From an uncultured Fidelibacterota bacterium (GTDB lineage Bacteria; Fidelibacterota; Marinisomatia; Marinisomatales; UBA1611), in the NCBI GenBank assembly GCA_937893835.1, contig CALCSS010000008.1:1-8614 (forward strand): a stretch of 8,614 nt of DNA. The letters run 5' to 3'. Positions 1 through 6,214 of this stretch are shown here, one piece after another (the first letter of the stretch is position 1; each line of letters starts with the position of its first letter). The position numbers and the translations under genes were made by a program. The notes under the pieces were generated by a model, which saw only the letters and a list, made by a program, of their open reading frames with translations, did not search any database and was not told the DNA's origin.

Positions 1-1
1 T

Positions 2-550
2 TATAGGTTGACAGATGATTCAGGTGATTCAACGATCATAGTTGACACATCAAAAATAGTCTATTCCAATGGCGACCTATCGATCATTGAACCTAGTGAG
101 GTCGTCTCTGATGAAAACTTCATATGGCTTAGTAATGGATTGGGGCTACGATCTGTGCTTAATATACCTATAGCAGAGAATTTCTTGCCTCTGGGGTCTG
201 TGATTCGTTCTGCAGATCTTATTCTAACATATGATACAACTCTCACTAGTTTATCATATAATGTGATTCTTGACCCCATAGAGAGTGATAGTTTGTCAGT
301 GGATACTGTCAATGTATATGATAGTGACCCCTATGAGGCACTTGGCTATCCATACAGAGTCTCTACAGATGCTGAAAATGGATCATGTATATTATCTCTA
401 AAGGATATAATGCAGAATATCACTCTTGGAAATGTCACAAATCTTGGTTTTAAACTCATTGCAAATGAGAAAAATGATCCCTTTGAATCTATTTGGTTTG
501 ATAAGGGACAGACCATGAGACTTGAAATAGTTTATGTTACGAACCAATAA
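2..550 (+). CDS. C-terminal part of a secreted beta-rich protein (5' partial)
   Basis: The reading frame is open to the left edge of the window, so this is the last 182 residues of a longer protein. The TTG at 8 is unlikely to be the true start because no signal peptide or ribosome binding site goes with it. The visible part is rich in alternating hydrophobic and polar residues with many Asp, Ser and Thr, typical of an extracytoplasmic beta-sandwich. The pattern of a strand like 'SVIRSADLILTYD', then a 'LSLKDIMQNI' helix, then a closing 'MRLEIVYV' strand loosely resembles DNRLRE-type or carbohydrate-binding-like beta-sandwich domains seen at the C-terminus of secreted FCB proteins. That family link is inference from pattern only. 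Its stop lies 17 bases inside the next gene, so the two are probably translationally coupled. Function is unknown; a surface or periplasmic role is likely. Confidence 0.7.
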   Translation, partial: YRLTDDSGDSTIIVDTSKIVYSNGDLSIIEPSEVVSDENFIWLSNGLGLRSVLNIPIAENFLPLGSVIRSADLILTYDTTLTSLSYNVILDPIESDSLSVDTVNVYDSDPYEALGYPYRVSTDAENGSCILSLKDIMQNITLGNVTNLGFKLIANEKNDPFESIWFDKGQTMRLEIVYVTNQ

Positions 551-1811
551 AATATTATTCATTTTTCTATTTATTTCCCTTTGTTTCTCTCAGGGTAGAA
601 TGAATGGGTTGGGGATAGGGCACTTCAACCAAAATCAGGGTTTAGGAAATGCGGTAGATGGTACAACTGAATTGGCACCTTCGTTCCATAGAGGAGTATC
701 GCTCTCCAATCCCTCAACTTGGCATAATTTGAAATATGCATATCTCTCTGTCTCATACAGTGGGAATGAGAATTCATTAAAAGAACCATCTGCTACAAAT
801 GGATATTCTAGCCTATCTAATGCCATATGGGTCGTGCCGATAAAATCAATTTCATCCATTGGGCTTTCATTGTCTCCGTATATAGACCAAAGAATCAAAC
901 TAATAGATCAAGATACATTATCTTTTCAAGCATTTGATACTACCTATGGCTATACACGGTCATTTGATCGATCAGGTGGCATATTATCATTTAAGATAAG
1001 TACCTCTTACAAACTGAATGATAGAGTCTCATTTGGGTTTAATTATAATATCCTATTTGGCTCTGCAAGGCAAAATGAGTCAATTAATTTTGGTGGTAGT
1101 TCAGTGGTGCAAAGTTCTAGAATGAGATATAATGGTCTGATCAATGATGCATATATTGGGCTCTCATTATTAGATGACCTGACATTATTCTCTAAAATCA
1201 CCTACTCACTAAAACCTCTCGAATCAGCAGTGGAGAAAAAGTATCTTTTTGATGATGTGGATGGAGATGGATATCATGATTATGATCCGCCGTATTACGA
1301 TTTCCCCTTTCCTGATAGTGTCAGTTCCTCACCAGAGACAAGGGTTCAGAACATGCACGATCCAAATGGTTATAAGGTTGGAATTAATAAATTGTTTAAT
1401 GATAGAACAGCATTGGCAATTGAAATAGGTAGTATGAAAGATGATGCCAAGAACGATGATTCAATCCTGAGAAACCCCATGTCAAATTGGATAAAGAGTA
1501 CAAACTCAATTAAAGCATCTCTATCATATTATCCTGACAATTATTCTCTTGGGGTTTTTGATAAATTCTCTTTTAAGGGCGGGTTTTCCCACTCTCAACA
1601 TTCATTGAAATCTGATGGTGATGACATAGTGGAATTAGGTTTTTCCATTGGACTTGGATTCAAGTTCAAACCGGTAGGAAATCAGATTGATCTAAGTTAT
1701 TATTTTGGTCATAGGAAATATTCTGATGTCCCAGGAAAAGAATTCATACAACAGATCCAGTTTGGTATCAGTCTGGCTGATATTTGGTTCGTTAAAAGGA
1801 GACAAAAATAA
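534..1811 (+). CDS. Predicted outer-membrane beta-barrel protein
   Basis: A 425-residue exported protein of unknown specific role. The start at ATG 534 gives a clear signal peptide (LRTNK, then a hydrophobic stretch at about residues 7-18, likely cleavage around CFSQ-G, residue 20). The next Met (residue 23) would remove it. The mature part begins with a 'RMNGLGIG' segment and has an early 'SNPSTW' motif (residues 58-63), reminiscent of the NPA-type motif near the N-terminus of FadL/PorV-like barrels. The rest is alternating amphipathic strands with Gly/Ser/Tyr/Phe, and the protein ends in a strand-like 'IQFGISLADIWFV' plus a short basic tail. Residues 240-251 contain an Asp-rich DxDGDGxxD loop that could bind calcium on an external loop. 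The start overlaps the preceding gene by 17 bases and the TPR gene follows after 2 bases. A transporter or porin role is possible but not shown. Confidence 0.82.
   Translation: MLRTNKILFIFLFISLCFSQGRMNGLGIGHFNQNQGLGNAVDGTTELAPSFHRGVSLSNPSTWHNLKYAYLSVSYSGNENSLKEPSATNGYSSLSNAIWVVPIKSISSIGLSLSPYIDQRIKLIDQDTLSFQAFDTTYGYTRSFDRSGGILSFKISTSYKLNDRVSFGFNYNILFGSARQNESINFGGSSVVQSSRMRYNGLINDAYIGLSLLDDLTLFSKITYSLKPLESAVEKKYLFDDVDGDGYHDYDPPYYDFPFPDSVSSSPETRVQNMHDPNGYKVGINKLFNDRTALAIEIGSMKDDAKNDDSILRNPMSNWIKSTNSIKASLSYYPDNYSLGVFDKFSFKGGFSHSQHSLKSDGDDIVELGFSIGLGFKFKPVGNQIDLSYYFGHRKYSDVPGKEFIQQIQFGISLADIWFVKRRQK
1796..1801 (+). promoter_or_regulatory. Shine-Dalgarno sequence of the TPR gene
   Basis: AAGGAG lies 12 bases before the ATG at 1814, inside the last codons of the barrel gene. 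It supports the chosen start and is one of only two strong Shine-Dalgarno matches among the starts in this window; the spacing is somewhat long. Confidence 0.6.
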
Positions 1812-1813
1812 AA

Positions 1814-3088
1814 ATGAAGCATACGAAGTTGATATCACTATTGGCAGGAATGATGATCATGATCATGTGTGTTCCACCATCTGGTGCAGGCACCTCTTCC
1901 GCACAAGACAAGAAACGGTTGGACTCCCTTAGACAAGTTAGATGTCCTCGTCTGATGAGCAGCGCAGCAGAATACTATAGAAATAGGGATTGGAAGCAAA
2001 CGGTCAAGATATATGAAGAAATAACCACCCTTGATTGTGATGAGTGGAATCCCAATTTTGCACCTCCTCAAGAGATCTATCAATATTACGCGATCGCATA
2101 TGAGCAGATGGGGAAATTTGATAGTTCTGAGTACGTGCTTCTTGATGGTCTACAAAAGTTGCCTGATAATGTTGAGTTAAGGAAAAGATTAGCATATTCG
2201 TATAAGAAACAGGGTAAGAGCGAACAAGAGATAATAGAATATGAAAGACTAGTTGAAATGGCTCCTGAGGATGCCACTGTAATGAATGAACTATCTAAGC
2301 TATATAAGGAAAATGAACGCTATGATGATCAGATATTCATCCTAGAGAAGATCCTTAAACTAGATGAAGGGAATGAGATTGCCCAAAGCGAATTAGCAAT
2401 GGCATTTGAAAGTAGCGGGAGGGACCCCCTTGATGTTTATAGAAAGAGATATGAGGACAACCCTGCAAATCTAAGTTATGGATTGGACTATGCAGATAGA
2501 TTGACCCAGGCCGATCAATATGAGGATGCCATACCAGTACTGGATGAGCTTATACGACAAGACCCTAGTAGTAAACGAGCCTACAGAAAATTGGCGGAGG
2601 CTACTAAGGCAGTAGATGATCTTGGTCGAGCCGCAAAGGCATATGAGGAGTTGTTTAAGATCGATCCAAGAGATGGTCGCATTGCAATTAATATATCTGA
2701 TGCATATCTTGAGAATAATGATTATAGGCAGGCACTCAAATGGGCAGACAAGGCAGTCAGTCTTGATAATAAGAGTGGTAATGGGCTGGGTCAAAAAGGC
2801 AAGGTCTACTATTATGGTTGGGACAATTTTCGCCAGAACCCTTTTACCAATGATGATAGATTGATCGCAAAGCTTGCGTATGACTATTTTGTCAAAGCAG
2901 AGAAGAAGGGTTATAGAGGATTATCCAAGAGCACCTGGTTAAAGGAAAATGAAAAAGATATTCTATATGGGAAAGCACAATGGTTCATGGCGGAAGATAA
3001 GGTAAAGAGAAATCGAAGTATATCTGCTACCACCTCAGACTATGATTGGGTCACTGAATCATTGAAGGCAGAAGACGGCTGGAAATAG
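1814..3088 (+). CDS. Exported TPR-repeat protein
   Basis: A 424-residue protein with an N-terminal signal peptide (MKHTK, a Met/Ile/Leu-rich core at about residues 6-20, likely cleavage near SGAG/TSSAQ, residues 23-30). Cys19 follows a Met and does not make a lipobox, so a soluble periplasmic protein is more likely than a lipoprotein. From about residue 48 to 320 it is a run of helical pairs with TPR spacing. Examples are 'AAEYYRNRDWKQTVKIYEEI' (51-70), 'AIAYEQMGKFDSSEYVLL' (93-110), 'LAYSYKKQGKSEQEIIEYE' (126-144), the 'LSKLYKENERYDDQIFILEK' unit (160-179), 'AIPVLDELIRQDP' (239-251) and 'AAKAYEELFKIDP' (273-285). Two mature-region Cys, 44 and 75, might form a disulfide. A non-TPR tail from about 325 ends in a 'DYDWVTESLKAEDGW' segment that I associate with Marinimicrobia-type exported TPR proteins, from memory. 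TPR domains scaffold protein partners; the barrel encoded 2 bases upstream is the obvious candidate. Specific role unknown. Confidence 0.88.
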   Translation: MKHTKLISLLAGMMIMIMCVPPSGAGTSSAQDKKRLDSLRQVRCPRLMSSAAEYYRNRDWKQTVKIYEEITTLDCDEWNPNFAPPQEIYQYYAIAYEQMGKFDSSEYVLLDGLQKLPDNVELRKRLAYSYKKQGKSEQEIIEYERLVEMAPEDATVMNELSKLYKENERYDDQIFILEKILKLDEGNEIAQSELAMAFESSGRDPLDVYRKRYEDNPANLSYGLDYADRLTQADQYEDAIPVLDELIRQDPSSKRAYRKLAEATKAVDDLGRAAKAYEELFKIDPRDGRIAINISDAYLENNDYRQALKWADKAVSLDNKSGNGLGQKGKVYYYGWDNFRQNPFTNDDRLIAKLAYDYFVKAEKKGYRGLSKSTWLKENEKDILYGKAQWFMAEDKVKRNRSISATTSDYDWVTESLKAEDGWK

Positions 3089-3091
3089 AAA

Positions 3092-4381
3092 ATGAATCAT
3101 TTGGAGAATAGCGATCCCGAGTTATTTCATATTCTTGAAAGGGAGGCTGTTAGAGAAGAATCCACGTTGGAATTGATAGCCTCAGAGAATTTCACCAGTG
3201 AGGCTGTGATGGAGATGGCTGGTGGTGTGATGACCAATAAATATGCAGAGGGTTACCCAGGCAAACGTTATTACGGTGGTTGTGAGGTTGTTGATGAGGC
3301 TGAGAATATGGCTCGTGATCGTCTGAAGAAACTTTTTGATGCAGATTATGTCAACGTGCAACCTCATTCAGGTTCTCAGGCCAATATGGCTGTTTTTATG
3401 ACATTTCTAAAACCAGGTGATGTGATAATGGGACTTGACCTTGCCCATGGTGGACATCTTACTCACGGCAGCATGGTGAATTTTTCAGGTCAACTTTATA
3501 ATTCAATTTCATATCATGTGTCCAAAGAAACTGGGCGAGTAGATTTTGATGAGATAAAAAGTTTAGCATTGGAGCATAAACCCAAGCTCATCATTTGTGG
3601 AGGAAGTGCATACCCTAGATTTATTGAGTTTGAAGATTTTAGAGAGGTTGCAGATTCTGTGGGAGCGTATCTCATGGCGGATATTGCTCATCCAAGCGGA
3701 CTCGTGGCAACAGGCGTACATCCCTCGCCAATGAAATATTGCGATGTCATCACCAGTACTACACATAAGACCCTGCGAGGGCCTAGAGGTGGAATAATCA
3801 TGATGGGCAAGGACTTTGAGAATCCATGGGGTAAGGTAGCACCAAAATCTGGTCGTGTAAAGATGGTGTCTGAACTCATTGATGCTACTGTCATGCCTGG
3901 TATCCAGGGTGGACCATTGATGCATGTGATTGCTGCAAAGGCAGTTGCATTTGGTGAGGCACTTAGACCAGAATTCAGAGGGTATACAGAATCAGTGGTA
4001 AAAAATGCAAAGGCCATGGCCGATGAATTTATAAAACTAGGTTATGATCTAGTATCAGGTGGTACTGATACACATGTATTGCTCATTGACCTGACAAATA
4101 AGAATATTACAGGGAAGCATGCGGAAAACATCTTAGGGAAGACCGGTATCACATTGAATAAGAATATGGTACCTTTCGATGTAAAAAGCCCCTTTGTGAC
4201 AAGTGGAATTAGGGTAGGCACTCCTGCAATAACAACTAGAGGAATGGGCGAGTCTGAGATGAGACAGGTGGTCAAATGGATGGACAAGGCAATGAGTGAC
4301 CCTGAGAATGAGAACCTATTTTCCAATATTCTTTTAGAGGTCAATGATCTCTGTTCAAATTTTCCGATCTACAAACACTGA
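3092..4381 (+). CDS. glyA: Serine hydroxymethyltransferase
   Basis: A cytosolic PLP enzyme interconverting serine plus tetrahydrofolate with glycine plus 5,10-methylene-tetrahydrofolate, the main source of one-carbon units. The sequence is a full-length, intact family member (429 residues against about 417 in E. coli). Visible hallmarks are 'ELIASENF' (27-34), 'NKYAEGYPGKRYYGG' (49-63) with the catalytic Glu53 and substrate Tyr51/Tyr61 equivalents, 'QPHSGSQAN' (90-98), 'DLAHGGHLTHG' (116-126), the PLP-contacting Asp197 and His200 in 'ADIAHPSG', the Schiff-base Lys226 in 'STTHKTLRGPRGG', and 'SGIRVGTPA' (371-379) with the carboxylate-binding Arg374. A segment around 246-263 is longer than in E. 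coli and accounts for the extra length; similar insertions occur in FCB-group enzymes (from memory). It starts 3 bases after the TPR stop with only a weak ribosome binding site (GGAAATAG), suggesting coupling to the upstream gene. Confidence 0.98.
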   Translation: MNHLENSDPELFHILEREAVREESTLELIASENFTSEAVMEMAGGVMTNKYAEGYPGKRYYGGCEVVDEAENMARDRLKKLFDADYVNVQPHSGSQANMAVFMTFLKPGDVIMGLDLAHGGHLTHGSMVNFSGQLYNSISYHVSKETGRVDFDEIKSLALEHKPKLIICGGSAYPRFIEFEDFREVADSVGAYLMADIAHPSGLVATGVHPSPMKYCDVITSTTHKTLRGPRGGIIMMGKDFENPWGKVAPKSGRVKMVSELIDATVMPGIQGGPLMHVIAAKAVAFGEALRPEFRGYTESVVKNAKAMADEFIKLGYDLVSGGTDTHVLLIDLTNKNITGKHAENILGKTGITLNKNMVPFDVKSPFVTSGIRVGTPAITTRGMGESEMRQVVKWMDKAMSDPENENLFSNILLEVNDLCSNFPIYKH

Positions 4382-4399
4382 TCCTATCTAAAAGCTCTT

Positions 4400-5239
4400 T
4401 TGAGATATCACAGGCCAATTACATTCTTAGTATTCTTAGTATTCTTTTCATGTGTCCCCAAGGCCTTTTTATTAGAGCAACCCAAACTGGTGTCTGTCTA
4501 CTTTGAAAGAAAAATAAAAAAATTAGAAAATAATAGATCAAGATCCATAGAGCATGAACGTCTCCTTATAAAAACTAGGGTTGAGTATGGATTTGGCATC
4601 ATAATGGAACAAGCCGATAGGTTGATAGATGATAATTATCTTGAAGGGTTGAATGAATATAAAAAGGCCAATATCATTTTTAATGAGGCAAAGGATTCAG
4701 GTATGTCAATTATGTCTGATAGATATCCAGAATTCAATACTTGGTTAAAAAAAGATGCCCAAATTGATTTTAAACAAGAAGATGTGAGTGATATGTATTG
4801 GTTGGCAGCATCAATTGGAGGGGCCATAGGCTCCAGTAGGGGAAATCCTTTCGAGTTGATCAACTTACCCTATGTTGGAAGATTATTGAACAAGTGCATT
4901 CAAATTGATTCAGAATGGAATCATGGATCATTATATTCTGCCATGATGAGTTTTACGACCACTAGGTCCGATCTTAGTGAGACAATGCTTCGTGATACCG
5001 TTGATTATTATTTTAATAAAACCATATCATCATCAAATGGAATGGATGCTGGACCTTATTTAACTTACGCCGAGTCCATTCATAAGACATTCCAAGAGAG
5101 GAAAGATTTTGTAGATAAGCTAAATTATGTATTAGAAATGGACATCATTCCCAATAGCGACCATGAATTAAGTAATCTTATAGCCAAAAGTAGAGCAAAA
5201 TGGTTATTAACAAAGACAGATGAGTACTTTTTAGAATGA
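4400..5239 (+). CDS. tatT: TRAP transporter TatT-type lipoprotein
   Basis: A 279-residue lipoprotein of the TatT family (TRAP-associated TPR-like protein; characterised member Tp0956 of Treponema pallidum). TatT forms helical-repeat oligomers that bind the cognate solute-binding protein in the periplasm and may help deliver ligand. Recognition rests on 'DMYWLAASIGGAIG' (131-144), 'LPYVGRLLNKCIQID' (156-170), 'AGPYLTYAES' (217-226) and the C-terminal 'LIAKSRAKWLLTKTDEYFLE' (260-279), which closely follow the family pattern, and on the TRAP genes directly downstream. The N-terminus is a signal sequence with Cys18 in 'VFFSC', an imperfect but plausible lipobox. TTG at 4400 is the only reasonable start after the glyA stop: the next Met is residue 69 and would lose the signal. 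No clear Shine-Dalgarno precedes it. Its stop overlaps the next start by 4 bases (ATGA). Confidence 0.88.
   Translation: MRYHRPITFLVFLVFFSCVPKAFLLEQPKLVSVYFERKIKKLENNRSRSIEHERLLIKTRVEYGFGIIMEQADRLIDDNYLEGLNEYKKANIIFNEAKDSGMSIMSDRYPEFNTWLKKDAQIDFKQEDVSDMYWLAASIGGAIGSSRGNPFELINLPYVGRLLNKCIQIDSEWNHGSLYSAMMSFTTTRSDLSETMLRDTVDYYFNKTISSSNGMDAGPYLTYAESIHKTFQERKDFVDKLNYVLEMDIIPNSDHELSNLIAKSRAKWLLTKTDEYFLE
4423..4446 (+). repeat. 9-bp in-frame tandem repeat in the tatT signal sequence
   Basis: The unit ATTCTTAGT occurs at 4423-4431 and 4432-4440, followed by a partial copy ATTCTT at 4441-4446. In frame it encodes a repeated Phe-Leu-Val, building the hydrophobic core of the lipoprotein signal sequence just before Cys18. 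Gain or loss of a unit would keep the frame and only lengthen or shorten the core. Confidence 0.8.
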
Positions 5240-6207
5240 GAAGGACAGTTACAATAATTTTATTTTTGTTATCATTTGCCTTGTCACGAGATATCGTTGT
5301 CAAGATGGCAACGCTGGCTCCAGAGGGAACAGATTGGCATGGGATGCTAATAGAAATGGGGCAAGAATGGAAGGATGCCACGAAGGGGAAGGTCAAACTG
5401 AGGATCTATCCTGGTGGTGTTTTAGGTGATGAACGTGATATGGTTCGAAAGATGAGAATAGGGCAGATACATGCAGCAGGCATGACGGCTGAGGGACTAT
5501 CGGAGATCGTATCTGAATTCTCTGGGTATTTCATACCTTTGGTCTATCAAAGTTCTGAGGATGTTCAGGCAGTGACCGATGCACTTCTTCCAGACCTTGA
5601 GTCCAAACTGGAGGAAAATGGATTCAAGCTCCTATACCTAGGGGAACTGACCTGGGTATACTGGTTCTCAGCCGAGCCAATAAAAATTCCTGCTGATCTA
5701 AAAAAGAGAAAATTCTTTACTTGGGCAGGAGACTTCAAATGGGAACAAGTATGGAAAAAGGCAGGGTATAATCCAATTCCTTTGGCCACTACCGACATAT
5801 TATCAGGACTCCAGACTGGTCTTATCAATACAATACCAATGCCACCGATCTATGCCTTGGCCCAACAATCCTTTGGTATTGCCAACCATATGCTGAATCT
5901 GAAATGGGGAGTCCTCATGGCTGGAATAGTTGTTGATATCAAGACGTGGAATCGCATCCCAAAGAAATACCACGATGATCTAATCAACATAACGCATTCC
6001 ATTCAGGATAAGTATATGGATTCAAATCGTAAGGCAGAGGAGCAGGCAATAGAGGCAATGAAACAATATGGCCTGACCATACACAAGATCAATAATAGTG
6101 AAATGGAACTCTGGCAGTCAGAGGTCGATCGAGTCAGCAAATACTTAAGAGGCAATATCATTCCAGAGAGCATATACGATACGGTCATAAGATTAACCGA
6201 TAATTGA
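5236..6207 (+). CDS. TRAP transporter solute-binding protein (TatT-associated DctP type)
   Basis: The 323-residue periplasmic binding component of a tripartite ATP-independent transporter. It has a signal peptide (MRRTV, hydrophobic core 5-16, likely cleavage after ALS, residue 17). The mature N-terminus 'VVKMATLAPEGTDWH' and 'KLRIYPGGVLGDERDMVRKM' (54-73) are DctP-family hallmarks, as is 'PIPLATTDILSGLQTGLIN' (180-198). In classical members such as SiaP the segment 'LKGLKLRVP' carries the arginine that clamps the ligand carboxylate; here the aligned stretch 'LKKRKFFTWAG' (155-165) has Phe161 at that place. The following 'QENP' asparagine aligns with Met202 in 'TIPMPP'. This pattern, with an aromatic-rich 'FFTWAGD', is what I expect of the TatT-linked branch (Tp0957-like), whose ligand is proposed to be hydrophobic. 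It overlaps tatT by 4 bases and lies 7 bases before the membrane subunit gene. The ligand cannot be named from sequence. Confidence 0.93.
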   Translation: MRRTVTIILFLLSFALSRDIVVKMATLAPEGTDWHGMLIEMGQEWKDATKGKVKLRIYPGGVLGDERDMVRKMRIGQIHAAGMTAEGLSEIVSEFSGYFIPLVYQSSEDVQAVTDALLPDLESKLEENGFKLLYLGELTWVYWFSAEPIKIPADLKKRKFFTWAGDFKWEQVWKKAGYNPIPLATTDILSGLQTGLINTIPMPPIYALAQQSFGIANHMLNLKWGVLMAGIVVDIKTWNRIPKKYHDDLINITHSIQDKYMDSNRKAEEQAIEAMKQYGLTIHKINNSEMELWQSEVDRVSKYLRGNIIPESIYDTVIRLTDN

Positions 6208-6214
6208 TTGCCTA

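Noticed and set aside
1853..1866. Perfect 14-bp palindrome ATGATCATGATCAT
   Set aside because: It lies inside the signal-peptide codons Met-Met-Ile-Met-Ile-Met of the TPR gene, and alternating ATG/ATC codons produce it automatically.
1868..1874. Cys19 of the TPR protein as a lipidation site
   Set aside because: The preceding residues Met-Ile-Met do not fit a lipobox, and a better signal peptidase I site follows at about residues 24-30.
1705..1932. Forward open frame spanning the barrel-TPR junction
   Set aside because: It lies out of frame across the end of one strong gene and the signal peptide of the next, so it is a shadow.
3563..4017. Overlapping reverse-strand open frames inside glyA
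   Set aside because: Compositional shadows of a highly conserved gene; their Cys/His/Trp-rich translations look like no real protein.
4390..4401. AAAAG-ct-CTTTT inverted repeat after glyA
   Set aside because: The 2-base loop is too tight for a hairpin and it overlaps the TatT start, so it is not a credible terminator.
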